NCBI GenBank assembly: GCA_020055645.1
Contig: CM034547.1
Coordinates: 20,747,013 to 20,811,012, forward strand
Direction of reading: 5' to 3'
Length of the DNA stretch: 64,000 nucleotides
Source: Tomocerus qinae
Taxonomy: Eukaryota > Arthropoda > Collembola > Entomobryomorpha > Tomoceridae
Below, piece after piece: positions 32,434 through 46,100 of the stretch. The notes below the pieces were generated by a model. That model was given only the letters and a program-made list of their open reading frames with translations. It searched no databases and had not been told where the DNA came from. How positions within the stretch are numbered: position 1 is the stretch's first letter; each line of letters opens with the position of its first letter. The position numbers and the translations under genes were made by a program.

Positions 32434-33964
32434 TTTTAATTTGACTACAGAAAAACTTTAATTTCAAGAAAACTAAAGATTTTGTGAACAATCTATTTCA
32501 TTTGAATCTGTGCTCTTCTAATCGCAGACTACAGTGCGCTGTTGTTGTGTTAGCCATCCTTAAATAAAAGAAGTTGATGAGTTGAAAGTGGAAAATTTCA
32601 ATCCACAACATGCACCAACCAACCAACATTAACGTTGTCAATAATGTACCCCAAAGCATACCTTTATGTACTAAATTTAGCACATGAAGGTATGCATTGG
32701 GATACATTATTGAAAACATTAAATTCATATCACTCACATAATCACTCACTCGACTCAACAACCTAAAAGACTTTCACTTGACTTTTCCAAGAATGCCGAA
32801 AGAACTACTGTGGTAGGTAGGGCTATAAAATTGGGGATTATGATAAATATATACTTCTTTGAAGACTTCATAGGCGATTTTCTTACCAACATTCATTCTA
32901 AACACATCGGGTTAACGTTTCAACGCTTTTCCTCAACATTTTGTCAGCATATAACTGTTTATCATCAAGTACCAAAAAATTGGTATCAATAAAAAGGAGA
33001 AAATTCTTTCGGCACAATTTTGGGCTACCTTATGTATATATTGAAAATTGATGTTTAACTTTAAAAAGATTTCCATTCAAATATTATTGATTTTTTATTT
33101 TATTTATTGAATCAATTGTTCCAATTAAAGAGCAGTGACTATATAATATATGTGGATGAAATCAGAGTCTTAGCAATTAGATTTTAGCCCTATGCGTATT
33201 ATAGCTTCAACTTCAAGCTTCAATCATATCGTATATATGTATTATTGCTATGTATGTAATAGTATTTATACAATATTAAGCTACAAGGTAGGTTAAGAAC
33301 AGAGAGATAATAATATACTAATCTAGTGGTAGTAATTGCTAAAATAATGTATAACGACAAAACAGGAAATGATCTCCCTTACTACGATAAAGGACCTCCA
33401 TATGTTAAGAAATAAAAACTAGAATTACACGTCTGTATATTATACCATTCCATCCAATACATATTAATTGCAAATATTACAGCCTCCAACCCAAAATTGA
33501 ATTATTATTTACACGTACTAATACTACGCCTCACAGCCACATTAAAATAAACAAAATGTTATAATTTATTAAAATTATAAACAGGTCAAAACGTTTCAAT
33601 TATTTAATTTAATGAATTCCTGAAGATTGGTTATAACTTTGATCTTTACATAAAGGAGTACCACTATGAGTGCCGAAACGCACACAGGGATATAGCAGAG
33701 CTAAAAATTCCCCTTATTAAACAACTTAGGTATTATATTTTTATATTTATAATATATATAAATTTACAACTCTTCCTTGTCCTAATATTTTCAACACATT
33801 AGTGCGGGTTATCCTAATTAGCTTAGCGAAATAGGAAGTATATATAACACTATTAAAGTTTCATTAAAGGCAAAAACGCTGAAGAAATGCTTATAATTTT
33901 ATCGAAAAAGTCTATGGTAAAATAGTCGTTTTAAGCAGGAGATCTATTATATAGCCAGGGTTTT
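32434..33964. other. Region between NDUFA12 start and NF-YC stop
   Basis: Contains the promoter side of NDUFA12 and the 3' side of NF-YC, both on the minus strand. A palindromic repeat at 32628 is listed separately. The rest is A+T-rich with no supported exon. Confidence 0.4.
32628..32722. repeat. Palindromic hairpin repeat, copy 2
   Basis: Same family as 11835 and 38194. The left arm contains CAATAATGTACCCCAA and GCATACCTTTATGTACTAA; the right arm contains GAAGGTATGCATTGGG and ends GAAAACATTAA. Both ends include TTAA. It lies about 195 bp upstream of the NDUFA12 start codon, so it may be within or beside that promoter. Confidence 0.8.
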
Positions 33965-36481
33965 TTAACTATGAAGAATTTGAGCTCCGTTTTGTCCAGT
34001 TGTGGTCATAACAGTTGCTTGTTGCATTGGAGACGTTTGTAAAATAATTGGTTGCGTTTGACTCGATGTTAATGTATTATTTCCTTGTATTTGCATTCGC
34101 AACATTTGTAATTGGGCCGGAGAAAGATTAATTGGAATATTTTGAACTTCTCCATTAGGGCCAACAACTTGTTGAACTACTTGTATTTGTCCTCCAGTAG
34201 CCTGTTGTTGGGTTTGCTGGTACTAAAATATTATTAAAATGATAATCAGGAAGCTAGTTTAACGTGCAATACAGATGATAATAGCAAATATTTTAACATA
34301 AATGTCACTTACAGAGTATTGTACCTGAGACCCTTGTAACTGTAATACGGTTTGCTGGGCAGGCTGCGTTACAATTTGTGGGCCTTGAACCACTGTCTAG
34401 AATTGAAAATTCGAGTCAATCAAATTACCGTCGTGTAACGATTTAAGCCTTTTATTTTGGAGTATTAAGTGAAACTCTCAGTAATATTATGACAAAAATA
34501 TATTACAGCTTGGGGTGTTCCTGAACTTCCAGATTGTAAAAGCTGTATAGTTGGCATTCCTTGAACTGCTTGTTGAATGATTTGTACTCCACCTCCAGCC
34601 GTCTGCTGCAAAGCGGCTTGATTCTGTTGTGCTAACTGCAAATAGTACTGGACCTGAAAATTGAACAAAAATATGCAAAAATGATAAAATCTTGTACCTT
34701 TAAATCTAAATTTAATATAATGAATTAATAATGTTATTATTTATATTAGTTTAATTGTGTGAAAGCAGAATAGTCGTAGGGGAGAAAACAGTTAATAAAT
34801 TCCAACTACTATATATACGGAGTTCGCGCCGAAGAAACACAATACGAAGATGCCTTGTGTTCCACTTTCGGGGCAACATGCATCATAATAGATGTCATGC
34901 TCTGGGGAAAGTCCCCGGGCGTATGGTAGAGATACCCTAAGCTTAATGCTTAGACCTTTCACTTGTACACTTCCTTATAGGCTGGGATATTTGAGCTGAG
35001 AAGGTTTAGTGAAGGTAAATGCCATAGCACAGGATAATGTGGAAACCTTCGTGGCTACTTAAGGTAACACAATGGGGATTACACCAAAGCACCTTCGTTA
35101 AACTTTTGCCCTATTACGTAAATTTCACCTGTTCTGTTCCTATGCTTGTCTTTGTTTCTTCTTTCTTAGCAGGTTTCAATTCATCCCTCGGAACGATGTC
35201 AATAAGAAAATCAAACTGATCGTACTTCGTGATAGCCATCGCAATATCATTTCTCTAAAATAAAATTCGACATTAGCATGACATTTTGTTAATAGATTTA
35301 TACATACATCAAGAAGAACCATTTAATAAGTACCAAAGTACCTGCAAAGTTCTTCGTTTGTTATCTTCGGTGTGAATCCAAGCTCTTAAAGTTAGTTCAT
35401 GAATGAATATTTCAGCTGCTTTTGCAAAAAGAACCGGAGCTTCTGCACTTATCATCTTGACATCTTCATCAAGTTTCATAATTTTCTTTATTCGAGCCAG
35501 CGGTAGTTCTTGGGTGCGTAAGTCAGCCTATGACATAAAAAGAAGTACATATTAAATTTTAATATTTAATAATTTTATTCTTGACATGACATCTATTTAT
35601 ACATATAAGCAGCATCATCATCTTTAGTACATATCGAATATACATGCAATTCATATTCACATCAATCGTTCGTTAAAGTGTTCCAATTAGCTTTTCCAAT
35701 CAAATAAATACACAAAACAAACAAATAAAAGTGAAGTAAATATAAAATCATGATACATTCGTACACATTATAATTTAACGACTTTTCAATTCAAATATCA
35801 AAACCTCAACTTGAAGGACACGTTTATTGATAAAGCTCAAAGCAACAAGAATACTCCAAACTCCAAAGGTTGTCACGTTGTCAGTTGTATTACATTCAAC
35901 ATTGTCGATTTCACTTTCTTAATTTAATGCTTATGCTCTTTTGTCTTTAACATATATTTGGTTGTAGGTAAAATAAAATTATTAATTGATGAAATAGTTG
36001 GTGAAATGAACAAATCCGATTATTGATAATATCGGAGTTAGAAATCTAAAACCCGAATTACAAGTGAAAAAATAATTTAAATTTCATTGTTATAAAATTT
36101 GAAACGTTTTGAACGTTTGACACGTAAAAGTTGTTGTACATATAAAAACAGGGCAGGTCACAGGTTTCTGGTGTCTGGCTGGATTCAGGTCAGGATGCTC
36201 GCTGTAACACTTTATGGTGTTAAAAAGATAATAACAAGCAAGAAATTGTACATGTCTGTGACATGGCTCATTCATATGACTTTCAACGTTCTACAAAACA
36301 GTAGAATCAACTACGAGTCGAACTACAGAAAATTAATCATAAAAATGTTGAATGCGTAAAAATATTTTCTTACACTAACTGCTGTCAAGTTACGAATATC
36401 ATTTGTAACTGTTGGCCAGAAATCTTTGAGTTCCTGTTGAGCATCCGAAGGTCCAGTCGGTGAAGACGATGATTGGGCCAT
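33965..36481 (-). CDS. NFYC: Nuclear transcription factor Y subunit gamma
   Basis: NF-YC pairs with NF-YB through a histone fold and, with NF-YA, binds CCAAT boxes. Six exons (36374-36481, 35342-35527, 35129-35254, 34507-34653, 34325-34396, 33965-34222) join in phase 0 throughout and give 298 residues. Exon 1 encodes a variable lead ending in [13 protein letters not shown]. Exons 2-3 hold the histone fold, nearly invariant in animals: [54 protein letters not shown] and [20 protein letters not shown]. The rest is a Gln-rich activation region ([12 protein letters not shown] and similar). The exon 1 donor was taken as GTAAGA after AGT because other GT choices break the frame; this adds about two residues relative to vertebrates. 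Intron 1 (35528-36373) is unremarkable. Confidence 0.94.
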
Positions 36482-37218
36482 GACTAAAAATGTGCTCTTT
36501 TATCCCTACGTACTAATTGGCTAATAAAACAGTGTGCAATTTTGGATTTTGAGAAGAATGACCTCTTCGTCGATGATTTGACACTGGAAATCAACTCCCA
36601 GTTTCCATTTGATACTTCACGAGCTACTCGACCAATCACTCTAATGGAGTCGCGTCCTTTCATCCAATCTCTTCGGATTCCATATAACTAATACATAACA
36701 CAGACTGTAGTATAATATTATATCCGCATTGCCGTTAGCTATATATTATTGTGGTATAAACAAATACATGCATAGGTATTGGTACTAAGGTATGCCAATG
36801 CCAACTACCACCAGCAAGCCAGCCTACCTACGTACTGCACAGTGTGCAAACGAGTGAGTTTAATACATGGAAGAATGTATGCTCTTTGTGCTTTTTAGCT
36901 CGCCTGAGGAAGCGAGCTTATAGAACCGCACAGTCTGTCCGTACGTCCGTCCGTCCCCATGATAACTTTCGAATGCAATGACGGATATTGACCAAACGTA
37001 GCATAAACAATGCCTACAGACTGGTAACGAACCCTATTGATTTTGATTTAAATCGGTCCATAAGTTGCTGAGATACCGCGCGCTCACTTAGTCTTCATTT
37101 TGATAGTCAAAGTGAAATTTGGCTTTAAATGGAGATTAAAAAATTCAATGGCGTTTCCTATAAATTATTAGCTATATAGCATAAAATATTTCACTCCACT
37201 AGCCAAATATAGCCTACC
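36482..37218. other. NF-YC upstream region with a repeat-like patch
   Basis: Begins with the likely NF-YC promoter. From about 36890 there is a patch with a small palindrome (GCTCGCCTGAGGAAGCGAGC) followed by tandem GTCC units. It looks like the end of a dispersed repeat, but I see only one copy here and cannot name it. Confidence 0.35.
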
Positions 37219-38064
37219 GTAATAATCGATTTAATTCCCCGCATTGAAATAGTTCTCCCACGGGGGAACTATATCGATTTTCCCCGTAAATGTCAGCCTT
37301 TGAAACTATAATTCCCCATTTCGAAACAATTCCCCGGTCAAAATTTAGGGCATTTGGTACGTGCACTTACAGTAAGTACATGTGTACTAAAAGAGAAAGG
37401 AAGCAAGAACATTGACATTGAAAGGTAGAATAGTTGCAGTCCACAGTAAATCTGAAAGGCAGGAGGAGGAGAACAACGATCCTCCATCCGGGCACAATAC
37501 AATGAATGGGTGACAACACCTGGAAGCATTGAATTAACCAAAGTAGGAAACCCCAAGCCACCCCCATCGCTTATTATCTGCAAAATTGGATCATGGAAGC
37601 GTGGGATAACATTCCTAAAGATGTAATAAAAATTCCATTTATTCTTGCGCAATTCTTAATGCGGTGGATGGAAATGAGGATCATTTGATCACCGCCTTTA
37701 AACCAGGTAAAGATTCCAGTGAAGGACTGGAAAGGTTAAAGCAGTGCAATCAATTTTCTCAAATGGAACAGCCATTGATTAACGAGGATGACATTTTGCT
37801 GCCCTCGGACGATGATGATATTAATGTACATCTCACGAAACCTATGGACGCATTACTGTCCTCTGACGAAGAAAATTAATTACATTTTAATAACACTTTT
37901 AAATTTTTTAAAAATAATTCATTGATGATCTAATAAATATCGACTTTAAAACTATAATTCCCCGCTTCGAAATAATTCACCATCCGGGGAACTACATCGA
38001 TTTTTCTTGCACAAAAAGTGGCCATGAAACTATAATTCCCCCGAGGTATTAATTCCATTATTAC
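37219..38064 (+). mobile_element. Degenerate pogo/Tigger-like transposon
   Basis: The outer ends are inverted (GTAATAATCGATTTAATTCC on the left, the inverse of GTAATAATGGAATTAAT on the right). Each end carries repeated ACTATAATTCCCC-type motifs. The plus-strand interior encodes broken pieces of a pogo/Tigger-type transposase C-terminal region: NEWVTTPGSIELTK at about 37.50 kb, WIMEAWDNIPKDV at about 37.58 kb after a frameshift, and NAVDGNEDHLITAFK at about 37.65 kb, followed by an Asp/Ser-rich tail to 37879. At least two frame changes show that it is dead. The protein similarity is from memory of this transposase class. Confidence 0.65.
37664..37879 (+). pseudogene. pogo-like transposase C-terminal remnant
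   Basis: The longest intact piece of the transposase, about 71 codons. It includes the NA(V/L)DG(N/T)ED(H/D)L-type motif common near the end of many animal pogo-like transposases, and an acidic SDDDD tail. There is no proper start; it continues an upstream reading frame that is broken by frameshifts. Confidence 0.6.
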
Positions 38065-38193
38065 AATATTTTAAACTTTTCATTTTAGCTATCATAATAG
38101 ATCGATTTATACTATTAGTCTATCAAAAATGTGCACAGGGTGCCCTTTACTCAGACAAGCTTCTATTACGGCTTGCTGTAGGTTTTGTATTAT

Positions 38194-38284
38194 ATTATTG
38201 TTTTCAATAGCGTACCCCAACGCTTACCTTCATGTGCTAAATTAGTATAGATATGCGTTGGGGTACGTTATTGAAAACATTAAA
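38194..38284. repeat. Palindromic hairpin repeat, copy 3
   Basis: Same family as 11835 and 32628, with AATAGCGTACCCCAACGC on the left and GCGTTGGGGTACGTTATTG on the right. Several differences are compensatory or shared between arms (AGCGTACC opposite GGTACGTT). The left outer TTAA is mutated to TATT. It lies only 130 bp from the pogo-like relic. Confidence 0.8.
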
Positions 38285-38502
38285 TTATAACAGCACACAC
38301 TGCACACAGCCACAGCCTGCAGCGTACTACACATTTCAACACGAGAATTTTACATATTAAGAGGCAGTCGCACTTGCAGGCTGCTAGCCGCTGCCGGAGA
38401 TTGAAAGAGTTCTTCGACGCTGAGTTTTTGTAAGCTTGGGGGTACAAATTGTAGTATGTATTTCCGTTTTGGATTAGAGTGATTAGAGGATTTAGACCAG
38501 TC

Positions 38503-38815
38503 CAGGCATACAGAAAATGTATTTTTGAGCTAACCTCGTTACTGGGCAGGCAAAAAATAATTTAGATTAGCGGGCAGGCATCGCAGGGCAGTGATTTTAT
38601 AAAAACGGACAGGCAGCGTAAAGCGCTGCCCGTCTAAACAGAATTTTTTATTGTCAAATGCGAACGCACTAAAAAAGGGTATTCGCTTCAATTTTTTGGA
38701 GAGAAAATAAAACATCCTAACGAAGTTAGCGGGCAGTCATTAATTTTTGACCGCGCTAACCTGGTTAGTGAACAGTCAGCTTTTCGCCTGCCCGAGAAGG
38801 GAAAAAGGGGAGGGG
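38503..38815. mobile_element. Partial hAT-like element related to 26076
   Basis: It starts with the same CAGGCATACAGAAAATGT terminal repeat as the element at 26076-26514 and shares GGCAGGC-rich palindromic blocks. The other end fades into an A/G-rich run near 38.81 kb, and I see no matching inverted end. It is therefore a truncated or rearranged copy. Confidence 0.6.
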
Positions 38816-40135
38816 GGGGGGGTCTCGAAAGTTTTTCTTAAAATTTAATGCAGTGGAAGCTTGAATGTAAAGAAAGAATTACAATAATGGACGAACTTTC
38901 TAGACTGATTTCCTAAACTTTCATTTACCGTTCATACACCAAGTTCCATGTTCCATGAAGGTTCTTTTTGAGCCCTGGGCTACCCTGTATTTTATGTCTA
39001 AGAATAATATACATAGGTGTCGCTAGAGCAAGAAGGGATTCTCAGCCGCACTGAACTGGTCTGCGCGTTGTACGCTTGTGCTGCTTTGGTGAGCAAATGT
39101 TAAACTTTTATTATTAAGCTTTGATGAATGAAGGATAAGCGGCACTGCGGCACATCGGACAGCGGCAGATGACTTTGGCTGATGTCCTATTCGATCTTGT
39201 AATTTTATACATAAGTACTAATCAAGTATAGTAACAATAATATAATTTATTCATTTTGTCGCAGCTATATATAAGCTATATTATATTGTCATACAGTATA
39301 GTCTATTATTTATAATTTATAGAATAGTATAATATATTTCTGCAGCCGTCATTCGTCATAATAACATCAGCAGAGTCAGCAAATTACACGAAGTTGCAGC
39401 AGGAGAGGTAACAAAAAAGCAAAAAAAACATTAAATCGTTTGAAAATGCATCATCAAATCAGGCCAAGTCAAGTCACAGAATAGTAATTTAAAAAGTTTT
39501 TGGTGTTTGGAATTCTGGAGCAGAGTTCAATGCAAAGCTTGACATCTTTTTGATCCTGACCCTAACTCTGAAGGTAGACTCAAATTCATATCCGCTGACC
39601 TGTCAAGAAAACAAGCAATAAACAAACAACAAATGTAAAATCAAATATATGAAAATATTTTGTTCCTTTTATATTTATTTCTTTATTCTAAATTGATATC
39701 ACCTACCTGCCTACAACCTATACCTACAATATCACCTACCAAGGCTACCCCAGTCACCAACATAATAAATATGACCTAAGGTATAGAAGGTATGTGATAA
39801 ATAGGGGAAAGTGAAAGGTATAGGCGATGGAAAGGTGAAAGGTAGATGATAGGGGTATGAGAGTATGTCATAATATTATGTGATTGATTCATGATTGTTG
39901 ATAACCTTATTTTTACCATTTTTTTTCTGTTCCATCCTTTATCCGTATAGGTTGCCAATGTTGTAGCCATAGGTAATGGTGTGAGTGGCTTCTGTAATCC
40001 AATATTGGCAGTTGGGTTTTATTACCTGCCGTTTTTCAACCTCAAATAGGCGCCCGTCCGTCGCCCCTGAGCTAAGCTAAATTCCTAAGTACTGTCAATT
40101 TCAACTGTAAATTGCAATCTGAATGAGAAGCCAAA
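38816..40135. other. SAC1 upstream intergenic region
   Basis: No exon or transposon end was supported. The last 100 bases probably contain the SAC1 5' UTR. Some GGTA/TACC short repeats occur at 39.69-39.86 kb. Confidence 0.4.
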
Positions 40136-43100
40136 ATGACGGAAGTATTGGACAATCTTATTCTGTAAGATGTTATGTTATTTTATTCAATTAATTTTAA
40201 AAATTCTCTAGAATTAAATTGTGAATGGAAAGTTGTACTATTTTATTTTTGAGATTTGATGATGGGTATTGATGTTTGATGGCAATGAAGCCAGAGCACA
40301 TCATCATCTAAGAATTGAAATACATAATTTTCCTATTTCTAGAGTCGAAACATCGGAGAAGATATTCATTCATCCGTCGACCTTAGGAACAGCGACTAGA
40401 TTTATGATTATAAATCGCATTTCGGATGAAATTTCAATTTCCGGTACTTATTTATGAGTCATATTTATATCTTACAATAGTGCCGAATGCCGAATACCAT
40501 AATATTACAATAGTAGTGACAATAGTAAAAAATCCGCTTGGAAAATATGTTATAAAGACAGCGAATTTAAAAAAGGGTCACTAATTGCAATTTACTGTTT
40601 TAGCCGATTCAAATCTAATTCCTGATTCAGGAAGAATTCGCACTATATCAATTGGTGGTATAATCGGTGTGATTAATCTTGTTGCTGGTCCATATTTGAT
40701 TATTGTGAAATCGAGAATACGGATTGGCGAAATCAACACTCACGTTATCTGGCAATTGAATCAATATGAAATCATTCCTTTCAGAAAGACCATTCTACAT
40801 TTATCAGAAAAGCAGGTAACGACTGACAAAATCACAATTAATACTAGCATTGTGGTTGTAATTGTAATTATTATAGCATATAATAATTAATAATCTGATG
40901 ATAGTGCTCAAAATTTATTAGAATATTCTTATAAGTTTGGACAATAAGATTGAATAACAATAAAACCGATAAGAAAATATAATAGAGGAGTTCCCGCTTC
41001 AGTGAGCACGAACAATGGAGGAGTTCGCGCATCAGTGAGCACCTTTGTTCGTGTTCACTGAAGCGCGAACTCGTCTATTATATTTTCTTATCGGTTTTAT
41101 TGTTCGTCAATCTTATTGTCCAAACTTATATGAATACTCTAATACAATTTGTCTTAACATTTCATGTCTACTATTTTATCCCACAGGCAAAATACAACAG
41201 TACATATTTGGACATGCTCAATACAGTTTTGACTACACCAAGTTTCTATTTCTCTCATACTTACGACTTGAGCCAAAATTTGCAAGGATTGGATTTAAAT
41301 TCCCCTGATTTTTTTAGGGTAAGTAAATTTTTTAGTAGGTAGAAGATAAGATAAGGTCTTTTATAGTTTTACTAGCTGAAAATTTAGCAAAATGTGTTAA
41401 AAAATGTTGAAATAAGTTTTCTATCAACTGCGCATTGGCCAGAATTTATCGATATACCGGTGATTATTTAATATACCAATTTTTGATTGATGCATAAGCT
41501 TTTTGAAATTAAAAGAGTACTTGGTTTAGTCATTACATTATAAAGGATCATATAAGGATCTACGGACATAATACATAATACAAAAATACCGACAGAATTT
41601 CATGCGAATGTCCCAGTTCATGTTTATCTTATAAAGATTCACATTTTTGCATATAATTGTAGCAAATGTTTAATTTAATGGTTACTGACATTGGTAAATT
41701 ATATTAGAGTCTAGAACTTTAGTTTATTTGTAACCTTTCATGTATGGATGTGATTGATTGAGTTATTATCTGAATCTGAATTATATGGATTAGTATTAAT
41801 TAGTTAAGGGCCATTTATACTTTCTTATTCCTAATTCCTATCATTATCCCGATTTGTGACGTCTTATCATTTTATAGAGTTTTAAAATGTGCCATGTGCT
41901 GTTGTTTCTCCTTTAGCAAACATTGATCGAGAGAGCTGAAGGGAAGTTTGTGTGGAATTCCCATCTACTCCAAATATTTACTGGACGTCCTGAATGTCAT
42001 AAGTTCTGTGTCCCAATCATTCATGGATGTAAGTTATTATGCTTCTCTCACTCCTCTGTTATTCCCATATTCAGCTTTCTTTTCCAGTTCATTTTATTCC
42101 TATTAATTGGTCAATTGGTCTTTTGTTCGCTGCTGGCGATGAGGTTGGCTGTGAAGAAATCGTGATTGAAAATCAATAGACCACCCAGCAAGCTAATTTG
42201 GTGGCCTATTCTTTTCCAGTCACGATTCCCTCATAGCTCACTGCTTCGCTAGCCACGAACAAAAAATCAATTAATGGGATTAAAAAAGATCTGGAAAAGT
42301 TATTTGAATAGGGTAATACAATACTATGTATGTGTACACTGAACAGTCATGCAGTACAAGTTTTCACAACCGAGACAGACACTTTAGAATATCGTTTCTC
42401 TTACTACCACTACAATCAACTACATGTTAGAAATGTTTCTTTCGTTTGAAACTTTGAAAGTCAAACTCAACTTTATTAATCAATACCAATTTCAATAGAT
42501 CTACAAAATTATGAATGTTTTTATTATCTATAATCTATTTATTTATAATGAGCAAGAAAACCTAATTGTCTTAATATCAGCCTTATTTTGTCCTTGCAGT
42601 TGTTTCAATCAATGCAGTCGATGTAAATTCTAAGCATTTCAAGTTCATTATTATATCCCGGCGTAGCTCAAAGCGTCCAGGAACTCGGTTATTTAGTCGC
42701 GGTGTTGATTCGGATGGCCATGTTTCAAACTTCGTGGAAACGGAACAAATTGTAGAATATAGCGGAGACATCACTTCATTTGTTCAGGTTTTGATCTTTC
42801 AATCTTGTGGTTATCAATGTTAACATTAAATATTAAATAATAATAGGTTTTTTAATTTAGATAAGAGGTTCCATCCCATTGTTTTGGACTCAAAAACCTA
42901 ATCTGAGATATAAGCCCAAGCCAGCCCTCTCGCAAATAAACCAAAATGAGGCTTTTACCAAACATTTTGATGAACTCTGTCTCAAGTATGGAAGAGTTGT
43001 CTGTGTTAATTTGGTAGGTTGCAAGGCAAATTTTTATTTTCAAAATAGTTATTATTTATTAGTTTTGACAAAATATGATATATTTTAAGGTGAATCAAAC

Positions 43101-46100
43101 GGGGTCGGAAGGTGCTTTAGAAATTGCCTTTAGAAATCAAATTGAATCTTCAGCCATTCCCGCTGTCAGGTATGTGTATTAACAGAGAAAATTAATTATA
43201 TCTTTTTAAATAATCTAACGAGAATTAATATTTTTGGTTTTGATATTTATTTTTTAGATACGAGCCATTCGATTTCCATCATGAATGTCGTAATATGAAA
43301 TGGGATCGTACAGAGATTCTGATGAACAGGTTATCTGGGGAAATAGACGAATTTGGTTATTTTGTTAGGTCAAGAGGACAAAGACATAACCAAGAAGGTG
43401 TTTTTAGAACAAATTGTATTGATTGTCTGGATAGAACAAATGTTATTCAGGGGCTCTTAGGAAGGATCAATTTCGAAAAAGTTCTAAAGGTAAAAGGAAA
43501 TGAAATCACGAGTGGCATTAATTTCTATGTAGTAAAAATTAATTTTCAGTTTTTAAACTAGATGATGGAAATTCTTAACGATCAAGAAAGGATTTCATCT
43601 TATCCCTCTTTAGAATACCTATTTAAAAATATTTGGGCTGACAATGGTGATGTTTGCAGCATAGAATATTCTGGCACCGGTGCTTTAAAAACAGATTTTA
43701 CTAGAACAGGAAAGAGGACTGTATTTGGTCTTATGCAAGATGGCTACAATTCCGCAGTACGCTACATAAAAAACAACTTTAGTGATGGATATCGTCAGGT
43801 TAGTTATCATTAAATTATTCAAAATTCGTGATAATATAACACTTAGTAAAATAATGACAGTTGTAAGTGTTAACGACTGTAAAGCAACTGCCTGCTTTAA
43901 AAAGTGACAGTTCTTTCACTTCAATTTAATGATCTATATTTGTAAGTAGTGTATTTTATCAATGATTGACAACAATGTGATAGATAACTACTTTATTTAA
44001 TGTGCGAATTTTTATGCCATGCCTTAGGACGCAATGGACCTTTTCTTAGGGAATTATAAAGCTGAAGAGCAGACACCTGGTGCTATATCGCCTTTGGAAA
44101 AAAATCGCGACTGGAAATATTATACGGTACTGTCGGTCTTTTTAATATTTAAAAGCAATGTTAGAAAATGTTCTCCTAATATAGAGATATATTAAAAACT
44201 ATTGCAGGACCATTCATGTTTTAAAACATTTAAGCATTTAAAATAATGCTTTAATAGGAATGGGCAAACATGTGTTATGCCTTAAAAATAATCAATTTGT
44301 TCCAGAAAGGTAACAATAATTTCTAGATCTGTAAAATAATTCAAAAAGCAGAATTATTTTACATATGCCTATCTAATACAAAAATCAATGTAGTCACGTT
44401 TAGTTAAAAAAAAAGGAAATGATATGTGGGACGAATACATTTTCATGGCTTATCGTCATCTTGAGGTTAATGCTATAGTATGGACCAGGCTATATCACCA
44501 ACCGATAACCTTCCATTGACAGCTGTTATACAAGATTTTTGACCAAGATAGAAGTAATTCAATAATCTTTGAGCTTTTCTTTGGCAAGATTTTTTATCAG
44601 GATAGAAATAATTCACTGTCCTAACGAGTCTTCCATTAACGAGATTTTCGGGCATGAAAGAAGTAATTCAATTGTCTTTTACTTGACAATTCAATTGACA
44701 AGAAAATGACATGAAGAGAAAATACAACATATTTCTACTGGCGACGACTATGTGTTTATTTCTTTTCTGCTAACTGCCATAAGGAATAGTCACAGAAGTA
44801 TATAACATGACTGCTATATAAATCATAAATCTGGAAACCATCAACATTTTAAGCAATGTTGGTGGTTCCCTTTCCCTACCCCCAAAGCTACAAATTTATT
44901 AGCTACATCAGTCCTGTAACACTATTATTACAGTTCATTTTTATTGTCACATCGATTCTCGATTATTATTGACGACTATATCTTTTTTTAAAAGCATTTA
45001 TAAACTTTCGCGTGCCTTCTGCTTTCGTTTTTCATTTGAAAACGCTAAATTCAAATATAGATCACGCTGTAAGAAAGTAGAAAATAGTTAATCCGAAATC
45101 TTATCCTTCTCCGAAACCGAAATCCGCAAGCATGTATATTTGTCAAGGAATTTGTAGTAATGATTGGTATTCGTAATACGTAAGGATTATTCAATTACGC
45201 AAAACACTGAAACCCACTCATTGATTTAGGTTTATATTTAGCATATTTCTACATTGCTACAAAGACCAATTGTATAAGCCTCTTCAAATACAATACCATG
45301 CACTATGTAGCACTAGTAGCACTGGTGATGCGGTGGGAGTGGTGACCTAGTTGTAAATGAAGGAAAAATACAGAATCCACCGTATAATTACATCAAATGT
45401 ATGCGTGAAGCCTATACAATTGATATACATGTCGTTTAATGTAATTTAACGTTAACGCAACGTTAACCTTGTGTTATTGTAACATAAGAAGACGTATTAT
45501 TCATATAGATATATAATAATAATGTAACCCAATATAATAAAGTTCCTAGGATGCCCGTCAATTTGGCAAAAGTCAAATTGGCAAATGATCTATGATCAAA
45601 TTGGCAAAAGGCCTGTGGATAAAATGGCAAAACGCTGTGGATAAATTGGCAAAAGTAATATTTATTAGGTCAGCAATGCAATTGCATGTCATTTAAAACC
45701 AAAAGAGTATAACAAGTAACGAATATAATAGGTAATTCAATTCATTTCAAATTCATGGCAATAATTTTGATGAATTTAGAAAATGGCGATCGTATGCCTC
45801 GTTTTCACCTAATGTTACCTCATCATAGATTTCACCAGTGCACTTCAAAGGGTTGTTAATTGCCACTTGTTTGTATCTGCCTTTAATGACATTCACAGAA
45901 AACTTGTCACTGTGAGGTGTATGGCTACTTAGGAAATTTTCGTCTAGCCAACCCTTACTACCACAACTAAAAACACCGTCACTCTCAATTATGAATTACA
46001 GATGCTACACATTTGTATTTATCTCTTTCAATATAATACCAATATTTTTTTCCTTTAACTGTGCTTCGTAGACTGTATGCATACCCATTTCGGGCTAGTT

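Noticed and set aside
36099..36359. Overlapping plus and minus open frames in NF-YC intron 1
   Set aside because: No similarity, and the flanking NF-YC exons join in phase without them.
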